From the NCBI RefSeq assembly GCF_002958735.1, contig NZ_PPGH01000034.1, positions 62,001 to 126,000 of the forward strand: a stretch of 64,000 bases of DNA, written 5' to 3'. Positions 33,783 to 43,673 of the stretch are shown here, piece after piece. Below the pieces are notes generated by a model. The model worked only from the letters and a program-made list of their open reading frames with translations, ran no database searches and had not been told where the DNA came from. Each line of letters starts with the position of its first letter. Positions within the stretch are counted from its first letter, which is position 1. Origin of the DNA: Chromatium okenii (GTDB lineage Bacteria > Pseudomonadota > Gammaproteobacteria > Chromatiales > Chromatiaceae). The position numbers and the translations under genes are program-made.

Positions 33783-36239
33783 TTAATGACGCAACTGCAC
33801 TGCCTGATCGTCAACTGCATCGGTCGGCATCTCCGGCGAGTCTACCGCTGCAACCGTGATCGCATCTTCATTCGCACCTGAACCACCCAGCGCCGTTGGA
33901 TGCTCAACCAGCGCTAGATTCAACACCTCGTCGATCCATCGTACCGGATGGATTTTCAAATGTTGCTTGATATTTTTAGGAATTTCGGTCAAATCCCGCG
34001 CATTTTCCAGCGGAATAATCACCGTTTCAATTCCGCCACGATGCGCAGCCAGCAGCTTTTCTTTCAGTCCGCCAATCGGCAACACCTCGCCACGCAGCGT
34101 GATCTCGCCAGTCATCGCCACGTTGGAACGTACCGGAATTTTCGTGAGCGCCGACACCAGCGCCGTGCACATCGCCACGCCTGCGCTCGGCCCATCTTTC
34201 GGCGTCGCGCCTTCGGGAACGTGAATGTGTATATCGAAATTATTGTGAAAATCGGGTGGCACACCCAGCGCATCCGCTCGCGCCCGCACCACTGTCATCG
34301 CTGCCTGAATCGACTCCTGCATCACATCGCCGAGTTGACCCGTATACGTAAATTTGCCCTTGCCAGGCACCAGTGCTGATTCAATCCGCAGCAATTCGCC
34401 ACCGACTTCCGTCCACGCCAGCCCCGTCACCTGTCCAATTTGATCGTATTCATCGGCACGACCGTAATGAAAACGCTGCACACCGAGGTATTTCTCCAAT
34501 ATCTTGGCATTAACAATCGTAGAAGTATCGCGCTTTTTTAAGAGCACTTCTTTAACAACCTTGCGGCAAATTTTGGAAATCTCACGTTCCAAATTGCGTA
34601 CACCTGCCTCACGGGTGTAATGGCGAATAATATCGCGCAGCGCACTCTCACGAATCACCAATTCACCATCTTTTAGACCATTATTTTTGGTCTGCTTGGG
34701 CACTAAATACCGCTCGGCAATTGCGACTTTTTCATCTTCGGTATAACCAGACAACCGAATCACTTCCATGCGATCTAATAATGCTGGCGGAATGTTGAGC
34801 GTATTCGCAGTTGCAACAAACATGACTTCAGAAAGATCGAAATCTACCTCAAGATAATGATCAACAAAAGTATGATTCTGTTCAGGATCAAGCACTTCTA
34901 ATAGCGCCGACGCTGGATCACCACGAAAATCCATTGCCATTTTGTCGATTTCATCCAGCAAAAAGAACGCATTGCGTGACGCAGCTTTCGATAGATTCTG
35001 AATGATTTTGCCGGGCAATGCGCCAATGTAAGTGCGCCGATGACCGCGTATTTCCGCTTCATCGCGCACTCCACCGAGCGACATGCGCACAAATTTGCGA
35101 TTCGTCGCCCGCGCAATCGATTGACCGAGTGACGTTTTACCGACACCCGGCGGTCCAACCAAACACAAAATTGGTCCTTTCAATTTCCGCACTCGCTGCT
35201 GCACTGCGAGATATTCCAGAATACGTTCTTTTACCCGTTCTAATCCATAATGATCTTTATCCAATACCGCCTCAGCGACTTGCAAATCATTATGAATGCG
35301 TGTGCGTTTTTTCCATGGAACACCAACCAGCGTGTCAATGTAATTACGCACCACTGTTGCTTCAGCAGACATCGGCGACATTAATTTGAGCTTATTTAAT
35401 TCTGCCAGCGCCTTGGTTTTGACTTCAGTGGGCATTCCTGCGGCTTGAATACGCCGAGCGAGGTCTTCGATTTCATTGGGCGCATCTTCCAATTCACCGA
35501 GTTCTTTCTGAATCGCCTTCATTTGCTCATTCAAATAATACTCGCGCTGATTTTTTTCCATCTGCCGCTTCACCCGTCCACGGATGCGCTTTTCCATTTG
35601 GAAAATATCGCTTTCAGACTCCATCAATCCCATCAAATGTTCAAGTCGCGCCTGCACATCAATGATTTCCAACACGCGCTGTTTTTCATCGAGCTTCAGC
35701 GACATGTGCGCTGCCATCGTATCGGCTAATCGTCCCGCATCATCAATGTTTGCCAGTGAGGTGAGTACTTCTGGCGGTATTTTTTTATTGAGTTTGACGT
35801 ATTGATCGAACAGATTCATCGCTGAACGCATCAGCACTTCTTGCTCGCGCTCATCGGCATTAAAGATTTCATCTAATGGCTTAATGATTGCGGAAAAAGA
35901 AGTCTCAGTGGTGACAAAGCTTTGAATAACAGCTCGTTGATGACCTTCAACCAATACTTTCACTGTGCCATCCGGCAATTTAAGTAACTGCAAAATATTC
36001 GCCAGCGTCCCAATATCGTATAAATCTTTGACACTCGGATCATCTACTTCGGCGCTTTTCTGTGCGACAAGCAAAATTTGCTTATCAGTGGTCATTGCGC
36101 CATCAAGTGCATGAATAGATTTGTCGCGTCCAACGAATAGCGGAATCACCATGTGGGGATAAACCACCACGTCCCGCAATGGAAGAACCGGAACTTCTTG
36201 AGAAGCGAGTGGTGCAGCAGCGGGATTGTGTAGTGCCAT
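33783..36239 (-). CDS. lon: ATP-dependent protease La (Lon)
   Basis: 818 residues, intact. N-terminal substrate-binding LAN domain (VPVLPLRDVVVYPHMVIPLF), coiled coil, AAA+ module with Walker A GPPGVGKTSLGQSIAR and Walker B FFLLDEIDKM, sensor region, then the Lon protease domain with catalytic Ser in PKDGPSAGVAMC and the catalytic Lys in GGLKEKLLAAHRGG. Lon degrades misfolded and regulatory proteins in the cytoplasm. The C-terminal tail (ANEDAITVAAVDSPEMPTDA) is acidic and somewhat longer than in E. coli. Gene order clpX-lon-hupB is conserved. A heat-shock promoter is expected in the 180 bases upstream but I could not make out a clear sigma-32 match. Confidence 0.97.
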   Translation of the reverse strand: MALHNPAAAPLASQEVPVLPLRDVVVYPHMVIPLFVGRDKSIHALDGAMTTDKQILLVAQKSAEVDDPSVKDLYDIGTLANILQLLKLPDGTVKVLVEGHQRAVIQSFVTTETSFSAIIKPLDEIFNADEREQEVLMRSAMNLFDQYVKLNKKIPPEVLTSLANIDDAGRLADTMAAHMSLKLDEKQRVLEIIDVQARLEHLMGLMESESDIFQMEKRIRGRVKRQMEKNQREYYLNEQMKAIQKELGELEDAPNEIEDLARRIQAAGMPTEVKTKALAELNKLKLMSPMSAEATVVRNYIDTLVGVPWKKRTRIHNDLQVAEAVLDKDHYGLERVKERILEYLAVQQRVRKLKGPILCLVGPPGVGKTSLGQSIARATNRKFVRMSLGGVRDEAEIRGHRRTYIGALPGKIIQNLSKAASRNAFFLLDEIDKMAMDFRGDPASALLEVLDPEQNHTFVDHYLEVDFDLSEVMFVATANTLNIPPALLDRMEVIRLSGYTEDEKVAIAERYLVPKQTKNNGLKDGELVIRESALRDIIRHYTREAGVRNLEREISKICRKVVKEVLLKKRDTSTIVNAKILEKYLGVQRFHYGRADEYDQIGQVTGLAWTEVGGELLRIESALVPGKGKFTYTGQLGDVMQESIQAAMTVVRARADALGVPPDFHNNFDIHIHVPEGATPKDGPSAGVAMCTALVSALTKIPVRSNVAMTGEITLRGEVLPIGGLKEKLLAAHRGGIETVIIPLENARDLTEIPKNIKQHLKIHPVRWIDEVLNLALVEHPTALGGSGANEDAITVAAVDSPEMPTDAVDDQAVQLRH

Positions 36240-36377
36240 GAAAATCTGCGCTCATTCAAAGGATAATCAATAAAACAGGTGATGTGCGTATTCGGATAAG
36301 AATCGCGCATCACTGTCGCAAAAAATCGGAATGGAAGACAACGAGGATCGGAATGGTGGACGGAACATTTCATTCAT

Positions 36378-36402
36378 GCAGCGCCCATGATTGGTGCGCT
36401 GC
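36378..36402 (-). terminator. Hairpin in the clpX-lon gap
   Basis: GCAGCGC (36378-36384) and GCGCTGC (36396-36402) across an 11-base loop, 20 bases behind the clpX stop. No U tract follows on the minus strand, so it may be a processing or attenuation hairpin. Confidence 0.45.
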
Positions 36403-36422
36403 GATAATTGCTGATTGATGCG

Positions 36423-37703
36423 TTATTCGGCGCCAGCAGCCTGTTTTTCCATGCTGATGCAGTCATAAATGAGGAATGGTTTGTTATCACCAGCAATCAC
36501 TGACGCATCAATGACGACTTTACTGACGTGATCCATTGATGGCAGATCGTACATCGTATCCAATAACACTTGTTCCATAATGGTACGCAGCCCGCGAGCG
36601 CCAGTTTTACGCTCCATTGCTTTACGCGCTATTCCACCGAGGGCATCTTCACGCAATTCCATTTGTACACCTTCCATTTCAAATAGCCGCGCATATTGCT
36701 TCACTAGCGCATGTTTTGGCTCGGTCAGAATACGCACCAATGCCGGCTCATCCAATTCTTCTAACGTCGCCAATACCGGCAGCCGTCCGACAAATTCTGG
36801 AATTAAACCGTAACGAATTAAATCTTCCGGTTCGACCGTGCTCAGGATTTCGCTGATTTGACGGCTGTCATCTTTGCTGTGCACTTCTGCCGAAAAACCG
36901 ATACCGGTTTTGCGCGAGCGATTTTGAATCACCTTATCCAGCCCAGCGAACGCACCGCCCACAATAAACAGGATGTTAGACGTATCGACTTGCAGAAATT
37001 CCTGCTGCGGATGTTTGCGCCCACCCTGCGGCGGCACCGAGGCAATCGTGCCTTCAATCAGTTTTAACAGCGCCTGCTGCACGCCTTCGCCTGAGACGTC
37101 GCGGGTAATCGACGGATTGTCTGATTTACGCGAAATCTTATCAATTTCATCGATGTAGACGATGCCGGTTTGTGCCTTGTCAACGTCGTAATCGCATTTT
37201 TGCAGCAGTTTCTGAATGATGTTTTCAACATCTTCGCCGACATAGCCAGCTTCGGTCAGGGTCGTTGCGTCAGCGATGGTAAAGGGCACATTGAGCAGCC
37301 GCGCCAGCGTTTCTGCCAGCAGCGTTTTGCCGGAGCCGGTTGGCCCAATCAGCATGATGTTGCTTTTAGCGATCTCAATATCTTCTTTCGCTTCAGCAAC
37401 TTCTAACCGTTTGTAATGGTTATACACTGCAACCGAGAGGACTTTTTTGGCCTTCTCTTGCCCGATGACAAATTCATCCAAACGCGCCTTAATTTCACGC
37501 GGTTTTGGCAGATGACTGGTGTTTTCGCCAACGCTGTCCTGCATCTCCTCGCGGATAATGTCGTTGCAGAGTTCGACGCATTCGTCGCAAATGAATACCG
37601 AAGGACCAGCAATGAGTTTGCGCACTTCATGCTGGCTTTTGCCGCAAAACGAACAGTAAAGCAATTTACCTTCGTCGCTTTTGCCGTGATTATTTCCACT
37701 CAT
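36423..37703 (-). CDS. clpX: ATP-dependent Clp protease ATP-binding subunit ClpX
   Basis: 426 residues, intact. N-terminal zinc-binding domain with C-x2-C...C-x2-C ([26 protein letters not shown]); AAA+ module with Walker [21 protein letters not shown], Walker [19 protein letters not shown]; the ClpP-binding loop lies in the IGF-type segment (TGIGFSAEV); sensor 2 [15 protein letters not shown]. ClpX unfolds ssrA-tagged and other substrates and feeds them to ClpP. It lies 85 bases behind clpP. Confidence 0.97.
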   Translation of the reverse strand: MSGNNHGKSDEGKLLYCSFCGKSQHEVRKLIAGPSVFICDECVELCNDIIREEMQDSVGENTSHLPKPREIKARLDEFVIGQEKAKKVLSVAVYNHYKRLEVAEAKEDIEIAKSNIMLIGPTGSGKTLLAETLARLLNVPFTIADATTLTEAGYVGEDVENIIQKLLQKCDYDVDKAQTGIVYIDEIDKISRKSDNPSITRDVSGEGVQQALLKLIEGTIASVPPQGGRKHPQQEFLQVDTSNILFIVGGAFAGLDKVIQNRSRKTGIGFSAEVHSKDDSRQISEILSTVEPEDLIRYGLIPEFVGRLPVLATLEELDEPALVRILTEPKHALVKQYARLFEMEGVQMELREDALGGIARKAMERKTGARGLRTIMEQVLLDTMYDLPSMDHVSKVVIDASVIAGDNKPFLIYDCISMEKQAAGAE

Positions 37704-37788
37704 CGAAGATGGGTCTCCAGTGGTTCGTTTAAGGACGCGATACCAGCAGTCCCGCTCGATGTCGATTGAAGCATGAAAGACATCTGAA

Positions 37789-38433
37789 TTAAGTCTTACC
37801 GGGAGCTGGACCGCGTTCGGTGATGACCTTGTCGATCAATCCATAAGCCTGCGCCATTTCACCGTTCATAAACCGATCGCGTTCAGTGTCTTCAGCAATC
37901 TTTTCAATCGGTTGTCCAGTGTGTTCAGCGAGAATCCGGTTTAGGGTATCGCGGATCGTGAGGATTTCGCGGGCATGAATATCAATATCGGTCGCTTGCC
38001 CTTGAAAACCACCGAGCGGTTGATGAATCATCATCCGCGAATGCGGTAAACAAAAGCGTTTGTCTTTAGCGCCACCGGCAAGTAATAACGCACCCATGCT
38101 TGCTGCTTGACCAATACACATGGTGCTGACATCGGGACGAATAAACCGCATGGTGTCATAAATTGCCATTCCTGCCGTTACGGAACCGCCGGGCGAATTG
38201 ATATACAGATGAATATCCTTGTCAGGATTTTCCGATTCTAAAAACAGCAATTGAGCAACAACTAAATTCGACATGTGATCTTCAACTGGACCAACCAGAA
38301 AAATCACTCGCTCTTTTAATAGCCGTGAATAGATATCAAATGAACGTTCACCGCGTGCTGTTTGCTCAATGACAATGGGTACTAGCATTCCTTGTGGCTG
38401 CCAGTCAGTACGATGTTGGGAAGTGGCGATCAT
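37789..38433 (-). CDS. clpP: ATP-dependent Clp protease proteolytic subunit ClpP
   Basis: 214 residues. Serine peptidase that forms the tetradecameric chamber used by ClpX or ClpA. Catalytic triad residues are in [14 protein letters not shown] (Ser), [13 protein letters not shown] (His) and the later Asp of TERDRFM. A short N-terminal propeptide region precedes [20 protein letters not shown]. Between tig and clpX. Confidence 0.97.
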   Translation of the reverse strand: MIATSQHRTDWQPQGMLVPIVIEQTARGERSFDIYSRLLKERVIFLVGPVEDHMSNLVVAQLLFLESENPDKDIHLYINSPGGSVTAGMAIYDTMRFIRPDVSTMCIGQAASMGALLLAGGAKDKRFCLPHSRMMIHQPLGGFQGQATDIDIHAREILTIRDTLNRILAEHTGQPIEKIAEDTERDRFMNGEMAQAYGLIDKVITERGPAPGKT

Positions 38434-38532
38434 ATTAAGGATTTAACCTGTAACAACTGAACTCTAGTCGCAAAATGTCGTTTGAAAATCACGACATTCT
38501 GCGCAATTGAATACTCAAATTGAGCGTTGATG

Positions 38533-39825
38533 TTATGCGATTTCTGGATTCACCAAGGTTGCAAAATCAAGTGCTTCATCTTCCACCTGAACCTGCTCCA
38601 TCACCCAATCAACGACGGCATCTTCAAGCAACACTGCTTCAACTGTTTTAATGCGCTCGCGTTTGCTGTAATACTCCAGCACTTCCTGCGGATCATCGTA
38701 AGTTGACGCCATCTGTTGAATGCGTGCTTTGATCTGATTCGCTTCAACTTTCAGCCCTTGTTCGGTAATAATTTTGCCGAGAATAAGACCAAGTGCTACT
38801 CGTTTTTTTGCTTTGGATTCAAAGAAATCAACTGGAAACAATCCCACTAATCTGGGATCGAATTTTTTGTTCATACTCTCCGTGATATCAGCCACTTCTT
38901 CCTTGACCAATGCTGACGGCAAATCAAATGAATTGGCAGCATAAAGCACATCCATGACGCGCTCTTTCAATAGCGTTCTCACGCGATCTTTCAATTCGCG
39001 TTCCATATTCCCTTGCACATCAGCACGGAATCGCGCTAAATCACCGTCGTCAATTCCAAATGCTTGAATGAACTCTGCATCAATAATCGGTAGCGTTGGC
39101 TCCATCACCGCATTGATCGTCACTGCAAAATGCACTGGCTTTCCAGCGAGATGATCGGCGTGATAATCTTCAGGAAAAGTCAATTCAAGGTCGCGCTGCT
39201 CGCCGCTCGTCGCACCGATCAACCCAGCTTCAAAACCTTCAATCATTTCCGCGCTGCCCAACTCCAGCGTGACATTCGAACCCGACCCACCTTCAAATGG
39301 TTCGCCCTCGATAGTGCCGTCAAACGTAATCAGTACTTGATCGCCGAGCTGACAAGCGCGTTCAACTGACGTCCAAGTTTTCCGCTGCTCGCGCAGCCGC
39401 TCAATGACTCCATCCACATCCGCATCGGTCAATTCGCACACCGGACGCTTCAGCGATTGATCCGCGAGCGATACCAATTCAAATTCAGGCATCACTTCAA
39501 ACGTTGCAGTGTATGCAAAACGTTGATCTGTAAGATTAATATCGAGTTCAATCTGCGGCATTCCGGCAGGCGTCAGCGATTCCTGTTCCACTGCATCGTT
39601 ATAACTTGATTGCACCAATTCGCCCATCACGTCTTGTTGCACCCGATCGACAAACCGCTGGCGCACCACCTTCATCGGCGCTCGTCCCGGGCGGAAGCCG
39701 GGCAACGCGGCAGTCCGCGCAAGCTGTTGTAAACGCTTGTCAACTTCGACCGTCATCTGCGCAAAAGGCAACTCGATCTTCATCCGTCGCTCTAGCCCTT
39801 CGCCCGCTTCCACCGAAACTTGCAT
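38533..39825 (-). CDS. tig: Trigger factor
   Basis: 430 residues. Ribosome-bound chaperone for nascent chains. N-terminal ribosome-binding domain with signature GFRPGRAPMKVVRQRF; central FKBP-type peptidyl-prolyl isomerase domain (GDQVLITFDGTIEGEPFEGG to FPEDYHADHLAGKPVHFAV); C-terminal helical chaperone arms (RVALGLILGKIITEQGLKVE). It heads the tig-clpP-clpX-lon block. Confidence 0.97.
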   Translation of the reverse strand: MQVSVEAGEGLERRMKIELPFAQMTVEVDKRLQQLARTAALPGFRPGRAPMKVVRQRFVDRVQQDVMGELVQSSYNDAVEQESLTPAGMPQIELDINLTDQRFAYTATFEVMPEFELVSLADQSLKRPVCELTDADVDGVIERLREQRKTWTSVERACQLGDQVLITFDGTIEGEPFEGGSGSNVTLELGSAEMIEGFEAGLIGATSGEQRDLELTFPEDYHADHLAGKPVHFAVTINAVMEPTLPIIDAEFIQAFGIDDGDLARFRADVQGNMERELKDRVRTLLKERVMDVLYAANSFDLPSALVKEEVADITESMNKKFDPRLVGLFPVDFFESKAKKRVALGLILGKIITEQGLKVEANQIKARIQQMASTYDDPQEVLEYYSKRERIKTVEAVLLEDAVVDWVMEQVQVEDEALDFATLVNPEIA

Positions 39826-39952
39826 TCAATTTTCTCCCGTCGTTGCCGGATCAATTCCGCAGCCGACGTATTGTTGGATTCTGGCGCAAACACCACGTTT
39901 GCGCCTTCAAAAGCCGTTCAGTATAGCTTGCGACCTGTCAAGGCTCCACCGT

Positions 39953-41338
39953 CTAAATGACTTTGGAAAACCCAATTGGACCGGTTTTTGTCGCTAAATA
40001 CGCATCAAATGCCATACAAATGTTGCGCACCAGCAAACGTCCTCGCGCCAAAATGCGAATCTGCGTGGGTGTAATCTCCACCAATCCGTCATTCGCCATG
40101 CCCTGAAGTTTGGTCAACGCATCAGCGAAATAATCCGCAAATTGAATACCCCAAGTTGCTTCGGCAACGCGAATATCCAACTGGAAATGACAAATCAATT
40201 TGGTAATCATATCGCGGCGAATGAGATCGTCACGGTTCAATTCAATGCCACGAAAGACTGCCAAATGCCCAGCATCAATGTCAGCGTAATACTCTTCCAA
40301 TTCGCGGCGATTCTGTCCATAGGTGTTATCGACCTTGCCGATTGATGTCACACCAATGCCAATTAAATCGCAATCCGCATGAGTCGAATAACCTTGGAAA
40401 TTGCGATACAACGTTCCCGCCTGCTGCGCCAGCGCCAATTCATCGTCAGGACGCGCAAAATGATCCATGCCGATGTAGACATAACCTGCTTCAGTTAAGC
40501 GGGAAATGGTCGATTGCAGAATATCCAGTTTCACTTCTGGCGCGGGCAAATCTGCGTCATTGATCCGGCGCTGCGGTTTGAAGCGTTCCGGCAAATGCGC
40601 GTAATTGAAAATTGACAGCCGCTGCGGATTCACTGCAATCACGCGTTCCAGCGTGTTGCTGAAACTTGCAACGGTTTGAAATGGCAAGCCGTAGATTAGA
40701 TCAATGCTGGTTGAGCGAAAACCTTCGGCAATCGCTGCGTCAAGCACCGCCATTGTTTCCGCTTCGGTTTGTACTCGATTCACAGCAGTTTGTACTTTGA
40801 GATCAAAGTCTTGTACGCCAAGACTCATGCGATTAAAGCCGATATTGCGCAGCAATTTAACGGTGGACGCATCTGCTTCACGCGGATCAATCTCAATTGA
40901 AAATTCGCCTACATCATCGCCAGCTAAATCGAAATGACGGCGCGTGACATCCATCAATTCGCTCATCTGCGCGTGACTGAGAAAAGTCGGTGTGCCGCCA
41001 CCCCAATGTAATTGTTCAACGCGCCGCGAGCGATCAAATAATGCGGACTGCATCGCCAATTCACGATATACCCGCTCTAAATATGGTGGTGCGAGCGAAC
41101 GATCTTTGGTCGCAATTTTATTGCAAGCGCAGTAAAAACACACCGTGTCACAAAACGGAATGTGAAAATAAATAGAGAGTGGTCGTCCGCTGTCATTACT
41201 ACGCGCACAAGCGGCTTTATATGCGGTTTCATCGAAGGCTTCGGAAAACTCAACTGCGGTCGGATATGACGTATAGCGCGGCCCGCTTTGGTCATAACGC
41301 CGAATCAATTCAAGATCAAAAGAAACGCTTTGTTCCAC
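39953..41338 (-). CDS. hemN: Oxygen-independent coproporphyrinogen III oxidase HemN
   Basis: 461 residues. Radical-SAM enzyme that decarboxylates coproporphyrinogen III to protoporphyrinogen IX without oxygen. Seen: RYDQSGPRYTSYPTAVEFSE (HemN-specific N-terminus), the 4Fe-4S site CDTVCFYCACNK, HWGGGTPTFLS, SLGVQDFDLKVQTAVNR, DLIYGLPFQT, GIGVTSIGKVDNTYGQN, and the C-terminal EEYYADIDAG and RRDMITKLICHF. These mark true HemN rather than the HemW homologue. Its presence with NifJ points to at least part-time anaerobic life. No clear FNR box was found upstream. Confidence 0.96.
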   Translation of the reverse strand: MEQSVSFDLELIRRYDQSGPRYTSYPTAVEFSEAFDETAYKAACARSNDSGRPLSIYFHIPFCDTVCFYCACNKIATKDRSLAPPYLERVYRELAMQSALFDRSRRVEQLHWGGGTPTFLSHAQMSELMDVTRRHFDLAGDDVGEFSIEIDPREADASTVKLLRNIGFNRMSLGVQDFDLKVQTAVNRVQTEAETMAVLDAAIAEGFRSTSIDLIYGLPFQTVASFSNTLERVIAVNPQRLSIFNYAHLPERFKPQRRINDADLPAPEVKLDILQSTISRLTEAGYVYIGMDHFARPDDELALAQQAGTLYRNFQGYSTHADCDLIGIGVTSIGKVDNTYGQNRRELEEYYADIDAGHLAVFRGIELNRDDLIRRDMITKLICHFQLDIRVAEATWGIQFADYFADALTKLQGMANDGLVEITPTQIRILARGRLLVRNICMAFDAYLATKTGPIGFSKVI

Positions 41339-41401
41339 GGTGTTTGCTCCTGCCGTTAGATACCGTTTTGGTATTCGCTCGGCATCAATCGTAATGCCTA
41401 T

Positions 41402-41725
41402 TTAGGCAGTTTCCCCGCCCACATCTAGCCCGTGCTGATGGGTTTCATTAATTTGTTTAAGCAGGGTATGAAATGGAATCTCGTCTGCGTATTGATGCGC
41501 TAGATTAATAAAAGGCAAATCTTCGCGCCCAAAGCTGTAATTCCCAGAGGTCATTGCGGCATACAACGCTTTAATGCCTGCGTCGAGCGGGTCGAGAAAT
41601 GCGGGAAATGTGGCCAAGTTTTCGGTTTCGTATTCCAAACAATCACGCAGATCATCGACTTCAAACACCGCTTGTTTTACCCATTCGACGTATTCATCGA
41701 CGCTGCGAGCACGTTGCAGACTCAT
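41402..41725 (-). CDS. Conserved hypothetical protein
   Basis: 107 residues, no domain I can name. Soluble, acidic and helical: ARSVDEYVEWVKQAVFEVDD, DPLDAGIKALYAAMTSGNYS, FGREDLPFINLAHQYADEIP, LLKQINETHQHGLDVG. Its start overlaps the prmB stop by four bases (ATGA at 41722-41725), so it is translationally coupled to prmB. It looks like a conserved gammaproteobacterial family, but no function is known to me. Confidence 0.8.
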   Translation of the reverse strand: MSLQRARSVDEYVEWVKQAVFEVDDLRDCLEYETENLATFPAFLDPLDAGIKALYAAMTSGNYSFGREDLPFINLAHQYADEIPFHTLLKQINETHQHGLDVGGETA

Positions 41726-42645
41726 GCGCGAAGTGCCTCATCAATTTGTGCTTGTGATTCAAGCAATTGAGCGCGGGTCAATAGAAAAACGCCCTCGCCG
41801 CCACGTTCAAATTCCAGCCAAGTAAACGGCACTTTGGGCAAACGTGATTCCAGTGTTGGCGCTGAATTGCCCACTTCGACGATCAAAATGCCGCCGTCGT
41901 TGAGATAGTCGGCAGCGACGCTGAGAATGTTCATCACGAGATCAAGACCATCTTCGCCGCCAAACAATCCCAGCGCCGGCTCGTTGTGATATTCCGCCGG
42001 CAGACTGTCCAATTCGGCGCGAGAAACGTAGGGCGGATTAGAGACAATCACATCGTAATGATGTTCGCTGAGTGCTGTAAAAAGATCGGATTCAAGCACT
42101 TGTACCCGGTCGGTGAGATGATGCTGCGCGACATTGTGCTGGGCTATTTCCAGCGCAGCGGGCGAAATGTCCACTAAATCAACGTCTACATCCGGCAAAT
42201 AAATCGCGGCGGCAATGCCGATGCAGCCGCTGCCGGTGCACAAATCGAGCACACGCGTGATGCGTTCGCTGTCAATCCACGGATCAAAACCCGCTTCCAC
42301 CAGTTCCGCAATCGGTGAGCGTGGAATCAGAACCTGTTGATTAACTGTAAATTCCAAACCGGCAAACCAAGCGCGACCGGATAAATAAGATGCCGGTAAT
42401 CGCTCGGCAATGCGGCGCTCAATCAATTCACACACTGCAACGCGCTCCGCCGGCGTTAAACGACATTCGCGCAAACCCGGTGGCAATGCTGGCGCTAGAT
42501 GCAGCGCACTCAGTACCAGATGCGTTGCCTCGTCGATGGCGTTGTCAGTGCCATGTCCAAAAGATAACTTTGCGGCATTGAAGCGACTCGCGCCCCAGCG
42601 TACAAAGTCTTGAATCGTAATTAAACCGTCCGGCTGCTCTGCCAT
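41722..42645 (-). CDS. prmB: 50S ribosomal protein L3 N5-glutamine methyltransferase PrmB
   Basis: 307 residues. SAM-dependent class I enzyme that methylates a glutamine of ribosomal protein L3. Seen: LIPRSPIAELVEAGFDPW, SAM motif RVLDLCTGSGCIGIAAAIYL, VDLVDISPAALEIA, the catalytic NPPY in YDVIVSNPPYVSRAELDSLP, and EPALGLFGGEDGLDLVMNIL. PRSPI with NPPYV favours PrmB over PrmC. Coupled to the small downstream gene by a 4-base overlap. Confidence 0.95.
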   Translation of the reverse strand: MAEQPDGLITIQDFVRWGASRFNAAKLSFGHGTDNAIDEATHLVLSALHLAPALPPGLRECRLTPAERVAVCELIERRIAERLPASYLSGRAWFAGLEFTVNQQVLIPRSPIAELVEAGFDPWIDSERITRVLDLCTGSGCIGIAAAIYLPDVDVDLVDISPAALEIAQHNVAQHHLTDRVQVLESDLFTALSEHHYDVIVSNPPYVSRAELDSLPAEYHNEPALGLFGGEDGLDLVMNILSVAADYLNDGGILIVEVGNSAPTLESRLPKVPFTWLEFERGGEGVFLLTRAQLLESQAQIDEALRA

Positions 42646-42823
42646 TGGTCAGATGAGTCCTAATCAAAATGAAGAAAACGCGGTGATTGCCGCAAAAAAG
42701 AGGCAGACAAGGATACATCGCCCGCGCATCGCTTGTAATGGTTGCGGTAAAAACGACCGATTAGCGTAATGTTTGGTCAACAATCTATTCATCAATTCTG
42801 GATCACCGCAGATGCTTTCAACG

Positions 42824-43666
42824 ATGCCTCGTTCCATTCTTATCACCGGCTGCTCCAGCGGGATCGGCTTGCATTGTGCGCGAGGGCTGGCGCAGCGCGG
42901 TTGGCAAGTGATCGCTTCGGCGCGGCGAGCAGAGTCAGTCGCGCAACTGCAACGCGAGGGATTTACGGCGATTGCGCTTGATCTTGATGATTCCGCCAGC
43001 ATTCGCGCTGGTGTTGCCGAAACGCTGGCGCTGACGGGCGGGCGATTGGATGCGTTATTTAATAATGGCGCTTATGGGCAGCCCGGCGCAGTGGAAGACG
43101 TGCGCCGCGAAGTACTGCGGGCGCAACTGGAAACCAATCTGCTGGGAACGCACGAATTAACCTGTTTGGTGATTCCGTTCATGCGTCAGCAAGGTTTCGG
43201 GCGCATCGTGCACAACAGTTCGGTGCTCGGTTTCATGCCGCTGGCATATCGCGGCGCGTATGTCGCCAGTAAATACGCGCTGGAAGGTTTGACCGACACA
43301 TTGCGGTTGGAACTGCGCGGCAGCGGAATCAGCGTGTCGCTTATCGAACCGGGTCCGATTCTCAGTCAATTTCGCGCCAATGCGCACCGCGCTTTTCTCG
43401 CCAATATCGACCGCGAACACAGTGTTCATCGCGCTGCCTATGAACGCGCCGAAGCGCGATTGACGAAACCGGGTCCAGCGCAGCCGTTCACGCTGCCGCC
43501 AGAAGCAGTGTTGCAAAAACTCATTCACGCGCTCGAAAGTCCACATCCGCGTTCGCGCTATGCCGTCACCGTGCCGACGCATTTGTTCGCAGTACTGAAA
43601 CGGTTATTGCCGACATCCGCTCTGGATTGGGTGGTCACTTGGGTTTCTCGCGGCGGAAAAGGTTGA
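42824..43666 (+). CDS. Short-chain dehydrogenase/reductase (YbbO-like)
   Basis: 280 residues. Classical SDR: SILITGCSSGIGLHCARGLA (TGxxxGIG cofactor motif), LDALFNNGAYGQPGAVED, RIVHNSSVLGFMPLA (catalytic Ser), AYVASKYALEGLTDTLRLE (YxxxK), LIEPGPI. The C-terminal extension (RYAVTVPTHLFAVLKRLLPT) is shared with E. coli YbbO-type enzymes that act on aldehydes or ketones. ATG 42824 (MPRSILITG) is the best start; ATG 42812 is also in frame. Substrate unknown. Convergent with pilS, 8 bases apart. Confidence 0.88.
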   Translation: MPRSILITGCSSGIGLHCARGLAQRGWQVIASARRAESVAQLQREGFTAIALDLDDSASIRAGVAETLALTGGRLDALFNNGAYGQPGAVEDVRREVLRAQLETNLLGTHELTCLVIPFMRQQGFGRIVHNSSVLGFMPLAYRGAYVASKYALEGLTDTLRLELRGSGISVSLIEPGPILSQFRANAHRAFLANIDREHSVHRAAYERAEARLTKPGPAQPFTLPPEAVLQKLIHALESPHPRSRYAVTVPTHLFAVLKRLLPTSALDWVVTWVSRGGKG

Positions 43667-43673
43667 TTTTTCA

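Noticed and set aside
36240..36422. Sigma-32 heat-shock promoter ahead of lon
   Set aside because: No convincing CTTGAAA/CCCCAT pair could be seen, so none is annotated.
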